DNA from: Chondrilla cf. caribensis
Lineage: Eukaryota; Porifera; Demospongiae; Chondrillida; Chondrillidae
Assembly (NCBI GenBank): GCA_964020155.1
Contig: OZ026548.1
Span: 834,501-898,500, forward strand
Direction of reading: 5' to 3'
Length of the DNA: 64,000 nucleotides
Position numbers and translations under genes: made by a program. Shown piece after piece: positions 10,521-20,943 of the stretch. The notes beneath the pieces were generated by a model. It did no database searches and had not been told where the DNA came from. It worked only from the letters and a program-made list of their open reading frames with translations. How positions within the stretch are numbered: position 1 is the stretch's first letter; each line of letters begins with the position of its first letter.

Positions 10521-12481
10521 CAGTGAAACCCCTATAATCCGCCCCCCGTTTATCCGCCAACCCGCCAAATCCGCCCAAGGTTTGAGTGAACGAATTCAAA
10601 AGTATACAAACGGTATACACATAATCCGCCACCCGCGATTCCGCCATCCGCCATACTTTTGGGTGACGAAATACCTCATCTATACATAATTATCACCTAA
10701 TAATCCGCCTGGTGTGAACTTAATAGTGACTACAGCGTTTGAAGGTGATCGAAATGGCAACTCGAGGAAGAACAGATTTAAGCATTGGAAAAAAGAAAGA
10801 GATATGTGAATATAAAGACAAGAATCCAAGTGCTACACAGGGAGATATCACAGCCCTATTTCAGAAGCAATGGGGAATATCGATAGCTAGAAGAACGGTC
10901 GGCGATATTTTGAAGAGGAAGGCCGATTGGGAATCGACCGAGGGGTACCAATTGAAGGCGAAGAGAACAAAGAAGCCTAAATTTGACAAACTTGAACAAG
11001 CACTCAGTTTGTGGTTCTCTTCTATGGAGGCAAAGAAAGCAATTATAACAGATGCCATTCTCGTCGGTAAAGCTAAAGAATTTGCCTCAAGGCTGGGATG
11101 TGAGGACTTCAAAGCTTCAAATGGGTGGCTAAGTCGCTTTAAAAACAGGCGTGGGATTGCATGTAGAACATTACATGGAGAAGCATCATCAGTTGACCCA
11201 ATTGTTGTTTCCAGTGGAAGGGAGGACCTGAAGCGTTTGCTAAGCCAGTATAGTCCAAAAGATGTATACAATATCGATAAAACTGGTCTGTTCTTCCGTA
11301 TGCCACCAAGTAGATCATTGACTACAGGACCACAGCACGGAACCAAACAGTACAAGGACCGCTTAACCATCGCATTCTGTACAAATGCAGATGGGTCTGA
11401 CAAAGTGAAACCCTTTGTTATTGGTAAAAGTGCTAAGCCACGATGTTTCAGAGATTTTTTGCCAAGCACTTATGTTAGATATGCCAACAACCAAAAAGCG
11501 TGGATGACTAGCTATTTATTTGGAGAATGGCTGTATAGCTTCGATAATAGTATGAAACAGAAGGGACGGAATGTGTTATTATTGATGGATAATGTGGCTA
11601 GTCATTTTCCTGATGTTCAGCTAGAGAATGTTCGATTGCACTACCTGCCACCTAACACAACTAGTCACTTGCAACCATTGGATGCTGGGATTATTCGGGC
11701 TTTTAAATCTTTGTATCGGCGTTTCCAAGTTAAGCATTTGATTGATCTACTGCAGAAGGAAGTGAAAGCAGATGTAAATCTCAAAAAAGCCATCAGATTC
11801 ATTGCCATGGCATGGAATTCTGTAAAACCTGAAACAATAGCCAACTGCTGGAAACACACTGGCATCATCACTACAGATGTTAATGAAGACCCCACTGACA
11901 CTGTAGATGACTTGGCTACATTGTTGGATGCCCCTATTCTAAGCCATACACATCCAATGACTGCTGAAGAGTATCTTTGTGTAGAACAGGAATTGGAAAC
12001 GGGAGAGACACTCACTGATGATGATATATTATCATTAGTCATGGACGAAGATTCAACTGACGATGATGAAGACAATGATTTTATGGAAGACAGGCCACTT
12101 CCATCTCTATCAGAAGCAAAAGAGGCTTCTAAGCTTTTGCAAAGGTTTTTTGAGGGTAAAAATCACACCCAAGGCTGCAAATATGTACTCGATGTTGAAA
12201 AGATTTTGGAGCAAGTAACGCTGAAGCAAAGTACATTGGATAGCTTTATAGTATGAATTTTGTTATACTAAGACACATATTATGTATTTTACTATGACAT
12301 TGTATTGTTTCTTATGTACTCAGCAATTACGTATATATTGTATTTACTGTTACAGTATGTGTTAATAGTGTTTTTAATAATCAATATGTCATTTGCATAA
12401 GAAATTGGATAATCCGCCAACCTCGCTAATCCGCCACTAAATTCTTTGTCCCAATTGTGGCGGATTACAGGGGTTTCACTG
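10521..12481 (+). mobile_element. Complete Tigger/pogo-type DNA transposon (Tc1-mariner superfamily)
   Basis: A 1961-bp element with terminal inverted repeats: left CAGTGAAACCCCTATAATCC, right complement CAGTGAAACCCCTGTAATCC. They extend over about 23 bp with one mismatch and continue through several GATTCCGCC/ATCCGCC-like subterminal motifs. TA dinucleotides flank both ends (10519-10520 and 12482-12483), the target duplication expected for this superfamily. It encloses one intact transposase frame. It lies in the CENPJ intron between collagen fragments D and E. Confidence 0.95.
10754..12256 (+). CDS. Tigger-like transposase (CENP-B-type HTH and DDE domain)
   Basis: A 500-codon uninterrupted frame from the first ATG at 10754. 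The N-terminal region holds a psq/CENP-B-type helix-turn-helix (KKKEICEYKDKNPSATQGDI), then a second HTH with WLSRFKNRRGI. The DDE catalytic core has the first Asp in YNIDKTGLFFR and the second in LLMDNVASH. The third, in HLQPLDAGI, follows after exactly 30 intervening residues, the DD30D spacing of pogo/Tigger. The C-terminus is acidic (DEDSTDDDEDNDF). No frameshift or stop, so the protein could be active in cut-and-paste transposition. It lies 233 bp inside the left end and 225 bp inside the right end of the element. Confidence 0.95.
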   Translation: MATRGRTDLSIGKKKEICEYKDKNPSATQGDITALFQKQWGISIARRTVGDILKRKADWESTEGYQLKAKRTKKPKFDKLEQALSLWFSSMEAKKAIITDAILVGKAKEFASRLGCEDFKASNGWLSRFKNRRGIACRTLHGEASSVDPIVVSSGREDLKRLLSQYSPKDVYNIDKTGLFFRMPPSRSLTTGPQHGTKQYKDRLTIAFCTNADGSDKVKPFVIGKSAKPRCFRDFLPSTYVRYANNQKAWMTSYLFGEWLYSFDNSMKQKGRNVLLLMDNVASHFPDVQLENVRLHYLPPNTTSHLQPLDAGIIRAFKSLYRRFQVKHLIDLLQKEVKADVNLKKAIRFIAMAWNSVKPETIANCWKHTGIITTDVNEDPTDTVDDLATLLDAPILSHTHPMTAEEYLCVEQELETGETLTDDDILSLVMDEDSTDDDEDNDFMEDRPLPSLSEAKEASKLLQRFFEGKNHTQGCKYVLDVEKILEQVTLKQSTLDSFIV

Positions 12482-12483
12482 TA

Positions 12484-12917
12484 CATGCACACTCAAACAT
12501 GCACATATGCATACAGATATACTACATACGACCACCTTAATAGTAACCCTTTGTGTTAGTGGTCTCCCTAGCCTCAACACCAATTTCAATTCAATTCAAC
12601 ATATGCACACTGTCATAATTGTACATACAATGTAGCACCATTAAAAACATCCAATCCACATAGTAAAGACAGAAAGTAGGGTATACATACATGCAACAGT
12701 GTCAACTGCAGTGCAACTGGTTTCAGCTACACTGCTGACCTTGTACTTGTAATTGCATCGTGTACAATCACCCACAATTTACTGAAAATTAAACATCCAC
12801 AATGTAGTTTGTGTGCGGGCAGTCAATTAGTACATGCTACACATGAAACTACAAATTGCTACCAGATGTTGAAGAATCCGTATGTGCACGTACATACTTG
12901 AATAGACACAGGTGTAT

Positions 12918-12990
<73 letters not shown>

Positions 12991-13778
12991 GTTATATAGC
13001 CGTGTAAACAGTAACAACTCTGATAATGCATTTACAGGTATGTGAGCATGTACAATACATTGAATTTCTGCACATTACATGCATAAATTAGATAGTATCA
13101 GGCAGTTGCTAGTACATGCACACTATAAAGCCATGCTCTGTGTCAGGCTCTGTACCATGAAGTAAAGCAGTAAGGTCACGGGTGAAATTACTGGAGAGTT
13201 AACTACAAGAATACAAGGTTAATTGTTGTACCAATTGGTGTCAGGTGTTGATATACACGAGGGTAGACCACTGGACAGATGGAGGCACAGAGTGTATCAG
13301 TGAGCTACACAATTAGCAGTAAGGGGTCCTGAGGATGGTGGATACTCACAATTGCAGCTAATGTAGGTCCTCAAGGTAAAAGGTTGGTCAGCTGCTTTTC
13401 AAACAAAGTGTAAACAGGCCTAAATTGACCACACTCTGCCAATGTCATAGGATAGAATTACCAGTGAACAGCATTGGTGATGAGTAAGCATTTACATACA
13501 TACATGCTAGTTAGTGTACACACACGTACTGTACAGTACATATACTGTATGCATATAATGTAAAACTGGTGTACACAAACACAAGCATACATACAGGAAC
13601 TGAACACAAGCACAATCATAAAACATTACTATATAATATGATACAAAACATACAGCAATACACATTGATACACTTTGACTTACACCCATATATACATACA
13701 GTACATATGCAAACATGCACATGCACATGCATACATGGATACTACATATATACACCTGGATATTAACCCTCTGGGGGA
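12484..13778. other. Spacer between the transposon and collagen fragment E
   Basis: About 1.3 kb with no gene recognised. It contains the CA microsatellite at 12918-12988 and many TACATA/CATGCA tracts. Confidence 0.6.
12918..12988. repeat. (CA)n microsatellite
   Basis: Roughly 35 uninterrupted CA dinucleotides. Open frames through it (Cys-Val or Thr-His runs) are artefacts. Confidence 0.97.
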
Positions 13779-14243
13779 GGAGTCACATACACTCGTTGGA
13801 GACATACCACATGTTCAACTACATATATCAGGAACAACACTGGTCTACACGAGTATAGCAGCAGGTAGCCGCCACAACCAATATGGAGGAGCTAATGTTA
13901 TCTGTATAGTGAAGGACCTAAAGTACAACCCAGGGACTACTACAGTGAACACTAACAATGGCATACTATATGGGTCTGAGTATCAATTATATGAAGGACA
14001 AGCACTCAACAGTGGACTACGTCACAACCACAACGTCCCATGTGCAGTGTGCCATGTTTCCACTCGTTCCTCACAAATCATGGTTCCAGGAACATACCAA
14101 TGTCCATCAGGATGGACCTCCAAGTACAGTGGATGGCTAATGGCTGGACATCATGGCCACAAAGGTAGAAATATGTTCACTTGTATTGATAAAGATGCTG
14201 AGTTCATACAAGGCCAACAGGCTAACAATCCTGTCGACACTTT
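13779..14243 (+). pseudogene. Truncated short-chain collagen C4 copy E
   Basis: Begins at the end of the collagen stretch (GGGVTYTRW) and runs through SGTTLVY, NVICIVKD, PCAVCHVSTRSS, QCPSGW and FTCIDKDAE to GQQANNPVDTF. There it stops at the same point as fragment D and fuses with the promoter of copy F. Exons 1 and 2 are absent, an insertion near 13815 shifts the frame, and the final Cys-rich tail is lost. Non-functional. Confidence 0.85.
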
Positions 14244-14417
14244 TCACCCTGTTACCCTGGGTTGGGTTCAAAGTCTGTACTGTGACCTAAGAGTAAGAGG
14301 AAATAACATTCTCAGAGCCCACCGGGCCTATAAAAGAGCAGGTAGTAATCCATCCACCAGTTAATCTTCAAGAATATCAGAGGTGTCGTCAGACGTTCAC
14401 TATATCTTAGAACAAAT
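14244..14417 (+). promoter_or_regulatory. Promoter of collagen gene F, with TATA box at 14329
   Basis: TATAAAAG at 14329-14336 lies 89 bp before the ATG at 14418. The block from TTACCCTGGGTTGG to AAGAATATCAGAGG is shared with the copy C promoter and the relic after fragment D. Its left edge is the fusion point with pseudogene E. Confidence 0.7.
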
Positions 14418-15788
14418 ATGAAGATATACCTTCTAGCATGCTTGATGCTGACCATTGGATTCATAGCTACTGGAGAAGCAGGTGAGCTGTACTGTGAATA
14501 AGCACAGTCCTGACGTACACGGCACCAGCACCTGCAAGTGCACATTCATATTGCACTGAAAATGGAATATTTTTCTAAGGCATACCGAGATTTGAAACAG
14601 GATAGGTCTTCCTAAACATGTTAGACAGTCATTGTACTATACTCTTGTATAATATGAGTCTTCACCAGAGAAAGAATTGATACTGGGAGATGGCAAATGG
14701 CACTAGAGCTACTTTACCCAATAACTGATGTAATACGTACAATATTGTCTACAACAGTAGCACATATGTATGTATGTAAGTACACATAGCTATACGTGGA
14801 GGACGCAGGAGATAAAACATTATGACAACTCTCTTCCTTCTACACAGCTCTCAACAACGTATTCAAGCGATCTACTCCTCTGACGTGTAGTTGTCCAAGA
14901 GATGGAAGAGATGGCCAACCAGGACCTCCGGGAGCAGCAGGAGCTCCAGGTGAGCTGACAAGGGTTCTTGAGTTGGTGTGGAGATAATGATGAAAGTGGA
15001 CAATCTATTCATATTCATTTGTAGCCATAGCCGAGTATCAGTAACAATCTGTCTACAACTAAACATTCAACATAGATTGAGGACTGTTATAAGAGTATAT
15101 ATGCATGAAAAGTATGTGTGTACATTGTACATTTCTTTATGCAGGTGCTCCGGGTAGAGATGGTCGAGATGGGGATAGAGGGCTAAGGGGAGGGATAGGA
15201 CTGACAGGAGCACCAGGACCACCCGGACTAAGTGGGGGAGGAGTCGCTTACACTCGCTGGGGACGTACTACATGTCCCACTGGAGCAACACTGGTCTACG
15301 AGGGTCTAGCAGCTGGTAGCCACTACACCCATCATGGTGGAGGAGCTAATGTTCTCTGTCTATTGAAGAACCCCAAGTACAACCCAGGGACTACTACAGT
15401 GAACAGTAACGCTGCCTTACTGTATGGGTCCGAGTATCAATTATATGGAGGACAAGCACTCAACAGAGGACTACGTCATGATCACAACGTCCCATGTGCA
15501 GTGTGCCATGTTTCCACTCGTTCCTCACAAATCATGGTCCCAGGAACATACCAATGTCCACCAGGATGGACCCCTGAGTACAGTGGATGGCTAATGGCTG
15601 AACACCACACCCACAAAGGGAGAAATATGTTCACTTGTATGGACAAAGATGCTGAGCTTGTTCCAGGCCAACCAGCTAATAATGATGGTAACCTCTTCTA
15701 CCACGTTGAGGTGGACTGTGGTACTGGTATCCCCTGTCCTCCTCATTCTGGCAGTAAAGAGCTGTCATGTGTGGTGTGCACCAAGTAA
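14418..15788 (+). CDS. Short-chain collagen C4-like secreted protein, copy F
   Basis: Exons 14418-14481, 14848-14949 and 15145-15788, phase 1 introns, about 269 residues, all frames intact. The signal peptide is MKIYLLACLMLTIGFIATGEA. Exon 2 encodes a short linker (LNNVFKRSTPLTCSC) and GRDGRDGQPGPPGAAGAPG. Exon 3 has GRDGRDGDRGLRGGIGLTG and GAPGPPG triplets, then the C-terminal domain with TRWGRTTCP, PCAVCHV, QCPPGW, FTCMDKDAE and SCVVCTK. It is the most diverged intact copy: two residues shorter near TTCPTGATLVY, with different charges in the collagen stretch (DRGLRG instead of EKGEKG), which could favour a distinct chain in a mixed trimer (inference). Confidence 0.9.
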
Positions 15789-16309
15789 CACAACTGGAGG
15801 AACCTACATATATACCAGCATCAGCTACTTCATATTTTACCTCATAATAATAGACTTTCCAGAATATCTTAGTAAGATGCGATTTTTGTAACATCAAGAT
15901 AATTTATGAATACATAGTAACATAGTATTGTTCACAGTAATGATAAAGCATCTTGTACAAATCTGTACAATAAGCAATAAGCAACACAACATTCCTTGGT
16001 GCAACTATACACGTACCATGTACTGTACAGTGGGAAACATTGGCAGGAATCATATATATATTACAGTATCTTTTCACCTTGCCAATTTCCAAATATAAAT
16101 CCTTGCCAATATTTTCCACTATATGGTATAAATACATACATACATATGGGGAAGGAAATTGCAGGAATGCTGGAAATGTATGCATATACGTATATACAGT
16201 ACATACATATACATTTTGCATGCATACACATTGTGCAAGCATGTACTGTATGTATATATATACAGTACATCTGTATGTACGTATGTTGTTCAGATATCAT
16301 TGAACTCAC
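15789..16309. other. Last part of the large CENPJ intron
   Basis: About 0.5 kb of AT-rich sequence with TACATA palindromic tracts, ending at the CENPJ exon 5 donor. No gene seen. Confidence 0.6.
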
Positions 16310-19300
16310 TTCAACTTTTTCATTTCCTCGTCACGGTAGCTGTCAATCTTATCAACTTCAGTCAGCTTGTATCGCTCAAATTCTTCCCTCTCAGACTGAA
16401 GTAACTTCATGGCCTACATATGCACATACACATGCTCAACCATATGTATATGATGCATTGCATGTACAGGAATGGGTTATATGTATGTATTACATATGTA
16501 CATACAGTATACAAAATGGTTAATACAAATCCAGTCCTTAAATTACTAATATGTATGTACATTTTGAGCTCTTGTCAATGTACATACATACACACGCATC
16601 CATACTCACATAGATAGGATCTCAGCCATGTACATACATGCACACGAACAGTTATAGACCCCTATATACAACACCACTCTTGGTTCCTTATTCACCTGCC
16701 ATATTTGCTGCTGTAACCAATACAATTAATTTGGAGATATGTAGATACACAACACAGTTTGCGTAAAGTATGTATCAATGATGTGGATATATCTGTGCCC
16801 ATAAGTTCATGAACAACATGTACACTACATACATACATATGCTAGTATGAGACATACATATGTATGTATAGCTGTGGTACGTTTTAGCCACTCACAGCTA
16901 TGTATCAATGATGTGGATATATCTGTGTCAAGAACGGTTGTCATAAGTCATAATCTTTGTAAAGTGATGTTGTAGAGTAGTCTGACTGTATACATGTACG
17001 TATACACTGTATCTATACATGTATGTTTGTATATACACACATATAGGAATGAAAAGTTCATGAACAACATGCGTATGTACATACACATGTACATACACAT
17101 GCACACACAGTACACATACGTACGCTAGTATGAGACATACATACGTACGTATGTATAGCTGTTGTACGTTTTAGCCACTCACAGCTTCTCTCTCCTTTCT
17201 TAATTCTTCAATAGCACTGTTCTGGCTCCGGTAGTGGCAAATCTCTTTCTCCAACTCGCTTAGTTTCTCCTTCAGTACATCGTGCAGCATGTCACTTTTT
17301 GGAGACACTGCTGCTGGCAATGGCTCTGCTGTGAAAGTAGAAAACCATTCAATGACTACACCACCTTTCACTCAATGCACTATGTCAGTATGAAGTAGCT
17401 AAATAATGTAGTGGTGCTGTAAATGGATTCAATTGTATTTTGCTACATACCAGCTTTCAGTGAACTCTGTGCATAGTATCCGATATACTAGCCATCAAGA
17501 CTACACAACCCTTTACTAAGGGAGGAGTCTTAGGCCTGCAAATAGGACACCCGAGTTCTTTTCATTCAAACATGCTATGTTTAACTACGTATGTACATGC
17601 ACTTCTGTATATTTGTATGTGTATGTACATGTACAGAACGTACTTGTAACCGACACTGTAGTGGTTAGTTTTCCATGCTCTTTCTCTTTCAAGCCAGGAA
17701 ATACCTTTGACATTAAGGCAGATGTTGGAGGAGGATCCTGCCACTTATCAGTGGATCCAACGACACTTCTACTTCCATTCACCGTACTTGACAGAACAGC
17801 TTGGTCCGGATTCCCATGTTGATGTAACATTCCCTGATGGTGCATTTGAGTTTCCTGGGTGGTAGGCAGGTCTGGTAGTTGTTTGTGTACTGGTGGGGTT
17901 GAACTGTGTAGAGGGATCCCCACACCAACACTGTTGACACTCTCAACACTGGATGTTCTACTCCCTGGTCCGGTAGCCCCTGTCTTCAGGCCTCCTCCAC
18001 CTTGGTTCTCAGCAGGTCCATCTGGTGAGTGTTGTGATATGGATTCTTGACTGCTCCCAAGAGAAAAACTAAATTCACCGTGATTCTTCCGGGTTGTATC
18101 GTAGCCGAAGCTGCCCCATTCCTCCTGATCATTGAACTGGAAACCAGGCGATACAGCAGTTGTTTTAATTGTGCTACTGTTGGGAGCTACCAGAGTATCA
18201 TCCAACTCAGAATCAGATACTGTTAACGAGTGCTCTACCTCAGTCTTCCCAACTGGTGAAGCTTCACGTATTTTAGCTAACTTCCTCACGATTCCAGTAT
18301 TGGCTTGGTGTGCAGAACGAATTTTGTGCATCTCCAAATGTTGGTTATCAGCCAATGTGTTAACAGGAGACTTTTCAGCACATCTCAGTAGAGAGCTATT
18401 GGATGCAAAAGGAGAATTCTGCGCAAACTTTTCCAAACGTTCAAACTCTTCCAGCTCACACTGCTCCTTCTACACCAAGAGACAAACAAGGCCATATGCA
18501 AATGCACACTATATAGCTGTTATGTACACATATATATATATATATGTATAATGCAGTTACATAAGATAATGTAATGGTACACTACCATACAGGGGGAAAC
18601 AAGTTGGTAATAGTACATTAAGCACTGTACAATACAATACACCCATATAATATGATATACTGAATACAGTTCATATAAAATTATATGAACTAAAATATAC
18701 GCATACTCCATTTTAGTATGTATCCTGGTTGAAGGAAACATCAAAGGAACCGACTTAAGTACATTCCCCATGTACTAGCTCAGAACGGATGAAGTTGATA
18801 CACTTTTCGACAAATCCTGATTAAGTTGATACACTTTTTGACATGGGAAATTGTATTCATTGCAAAGACTGATTAACCTCGGGCTGCGCCCTCGGTCAAT
18901 TAGTCTTTGCAATGAGTACATTTCCCATGTACCAACCCAAGGAGGGATTTATCTACTACATGTAGTACTACATATGTATAGGGTGAGTACCATGTACATA
19001 CATACGTACCATCCGCTCACTCTTTCTTCTAATAACAAAGGAATCATCACTTGGAAATCTTGAGAGGAGGGAGTTCTCTGAAGTAGGACCCTATATATTG
19101 GTATGTGTACGTATGTACATGCAAGAATACACAAATTAAATCTTGATGAATGAGACACAACATATTAGGTTCACATGAACACTAAAATAGTGTAAAGATA
19201 TGTACATACATATGTACATACATGCATGTACGTACATACGTAGTATCAGTATAACTATATGTATGAGAAGGTCACTACAGCCATGACATAATACTGCATA

Positions 19301-20851
19301 CATTGTCAGATTGCATGTGCCTACAAGTATTCACCACTTGCATACGTACATGCACATACATACATATGTATGCATTCACAATACTCACAGAGTGTTTGCG
19401 AACACTATTCTGAACATATTCCCTCTCAAAGTCAGGAACTGGGAGAGTGTCACTATTGGTCATCGAACTGTGAACGTCATCATCCCATCTTCGTCGTGAT
19501 CTGGATGACTGCACTGAAGTAGATCCCCCTCCTGATAAAGAATGGTGTTCATCTTCATTCCCATGGACAGACGGTGATAGTTGTGTCTCAGTGCTCTCAT
19601 TATTGGTAGTGGTAGTGGACGTTTTACTACTTGCTTTCTTTTCAGATGACTTCTTGACCACTGGGGAGGGTTGGTTCACTCCACCATACCTCGCAAGACC
19701 CTGGCCTTTCTGCAAAAATGACTTCTTCTGGTGCTGTGCGTTTGGAGGTGGCATTTGATCTCTCCCCTTGTATGAGATGTTGGCAGAATGAAACAAGCAC
19801 AAAGCAATCATTAACCTATATGAAGGACTCACATGCACGTTAACACAGAGGTCACATTGAACATTAATCTCCAGACACATACGTACGTACTATCAAATTT
19901 AACATTCGAACTATTTTTTTTCAATTTAGTGGTAGAAACGGTGGTCTATTCATGCGTACACGAAGTTTGTACATTTGCTTGTGGAATCATGTACAAATAT
20001 GTACCAGACATACAGCAGTAGTGTAGTGTGAATCATTCATACACCGGACTGGTAGGATTCCTTACCTGATGTTGCTTCAGCTGTTCATCAAGGAAGTCTT
20101 CAAATGTACGAAATCCACTCCCCGCTCCCAGTCCAGGTCTAATTGGTCTTTCTTCGCTGTTGAACATCACCTCACGTGTGGGGTTCTGTACATTCTCAGC
20201 AGTAGCAGGACAGACCGAAGTCTTCAAATTAGATTGCTGTTCCTCCTTGTGACTATCAACGACATCTCCAGATGAGTGAGTAGAATTGTTACCGGGCCCA
20301 AAAGATGACAGGGTATGCTTGGAACCTTCGGGATACTCTAAACCATCTTGCTGTCCCGATATTACATTGTGTTCATGAGGAGTTGTTATATGCTCGTGGT
20401 GAAGTGGAAGCCTACCACTGACTTCCTTCTGATCTTTAACGCCACCCGAAGAACCTGCGTAGTCATTGGAATGAAGAACGTCTTCAGAACATGTCGAATC
20501 CGGCGTAGGTGAGTCGTCCTCGACAGACACTTCTTCCTCCGAGTTCACGCTAGCTACATCACTTCTGAACACTTTTTCATTTTTTATTTGCAACGTATCT
20601 ACCTGAATTTCCTCTAACCTGTTCTGACGTTCGTTGTCCCGAATTGTTGGCAGCTGAAAGGTGGGTTGCTTCATATGGCCACCAACAAGTTGTTCTGGAG
20701 ACTGAAACTCCTTCCGCTCCGTATTTTTCCATACTTTCAACTGTTGAAACTGTTGCAATGCTTGGAGCTGATCTAAAGTGAGCCCTTTACCGCTTCGAGC
20801 ATCCGCCAACAAGGAAACGACATCTTGGGATAAATTTGACGCTACCTGCAT
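16310..20851 (-). CDS. CENPJ: CENPJ (CPAP/SAS-4) homologue, exons 1-5
   Basis: Exons on the minus strand: 20851-20066, 19766-19389, 18469-17644, 17328-17183 and 16413-16310, followed by those at 1-1411. Phases agree at every junction. Start is the first in-frame ATG (MQVASNLSQDVV). Exon 1 (262 codons) ends in FRTFEDFLDEQLKQHQ, the conserved SAS-4/CPAP motif. Exon 2 has KKSFLQKGQGLARYGG, matching the FLxKGxGLARF motif after the tubulin-binding region. Exon 3 opens with KEQCELEEFERLEKFAQ. Exons 4-5 begin the coiled coil (ELEKEICHYRSQNSAIEELR, then KLLQSEREEFERYKLTEVDK). Together with the 3' exons the visible protein exceeds 1060 residues, against about 1340 for human CPAP. It is needed for centriole elongation and, in ciliated cells, basal bodies. 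The exon 2 acceptor is weak but keeps frame and motif spacing. Confidence 0.9.
16844..16900. repeat. Duplicated exon 4 donor region inside CENPJ intron 4
   Basis: The sequence from CTAGTATGAGACATACAT through GTACGTTTTAGCCACTCACAGC occurs here and at about 17128-17185, where it contains the real exon 4 donor. This copy therefore carries a decoy donor with no exon in front of it. A neighbouring piece (TATGTATCAATGATGTGG) is also present twice (about 16770 and 16901). Confidence 0.7.
18841..18930. repeat. 90-nt foldback hairpin in CENPJ intron 2
   Basis: ACATGGGAAA at the left end and TTTCCCATGT at the right end bound two arms of about 40 nt. They include CATTGCAAAGACT and AGTCTTTGCAATG, then CCTCGGGC and GCCCTCGG around a 3-nt turn. 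Either a tiny foldback transposon or a transcribed hairpin. It is preceded by a duplicated AAGTTGATACACTTTT motif. Confidence 0.85.
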
Positions 20852-20943
20852 ATTCTTGCCGCCATTTACAAACTTTGCCGCCCACTCAGTCAAGTGACCA
20901 ATCACGTGCACGTAAGCCTAATGATATGCAAACTAGAAAGAAA
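20852..20943. promoter_or_regulatory. 92-bp divergent promoter between CENPJ and FN3K
   Basis: The two start codons face away from each other across 92 bp. The interval contains GTGATTGGTCAC (a CCAAT-type box on the minus strand: ATTGG) and a CACGTGCACGTAAG E-box-like stretch (CACGTG). No TATA box was seen. Confidence 0.6.

Larger units (their letters stand above)
1412..16309 (-). other. 14.9-kb CENPJ intron hosting antisense genes
   Basis: The donor after base 16310 (GTGAGT on the minus strand) joins in phase to the acceptor before 1411, giving EEMKKLK followed by KERKLF with no residue missing against CPAP. Everything between is therefore one intron of the minus-strand gene, yet it contains a plus-strand family of collagen-like genes and a DNA transposon. 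The other CENPJ introns read here are between about 0.16 and 0.9 kb. No alternative CENPJ exon is needed in this interval. Confidence 0.85.

Noticed and set aside
10861..11469. A 202-codon open frame antisense to the transposase
   Set aside because: It is a shadow of the transposase codons; no independent protein features.
13675..14364. A 229-codon frame through pseudogene E as a gene
   Set aside because: The N-terminal part is read from non-coding sequence and a shifted frame, and the C-terminal part is translated promoter of copy F.
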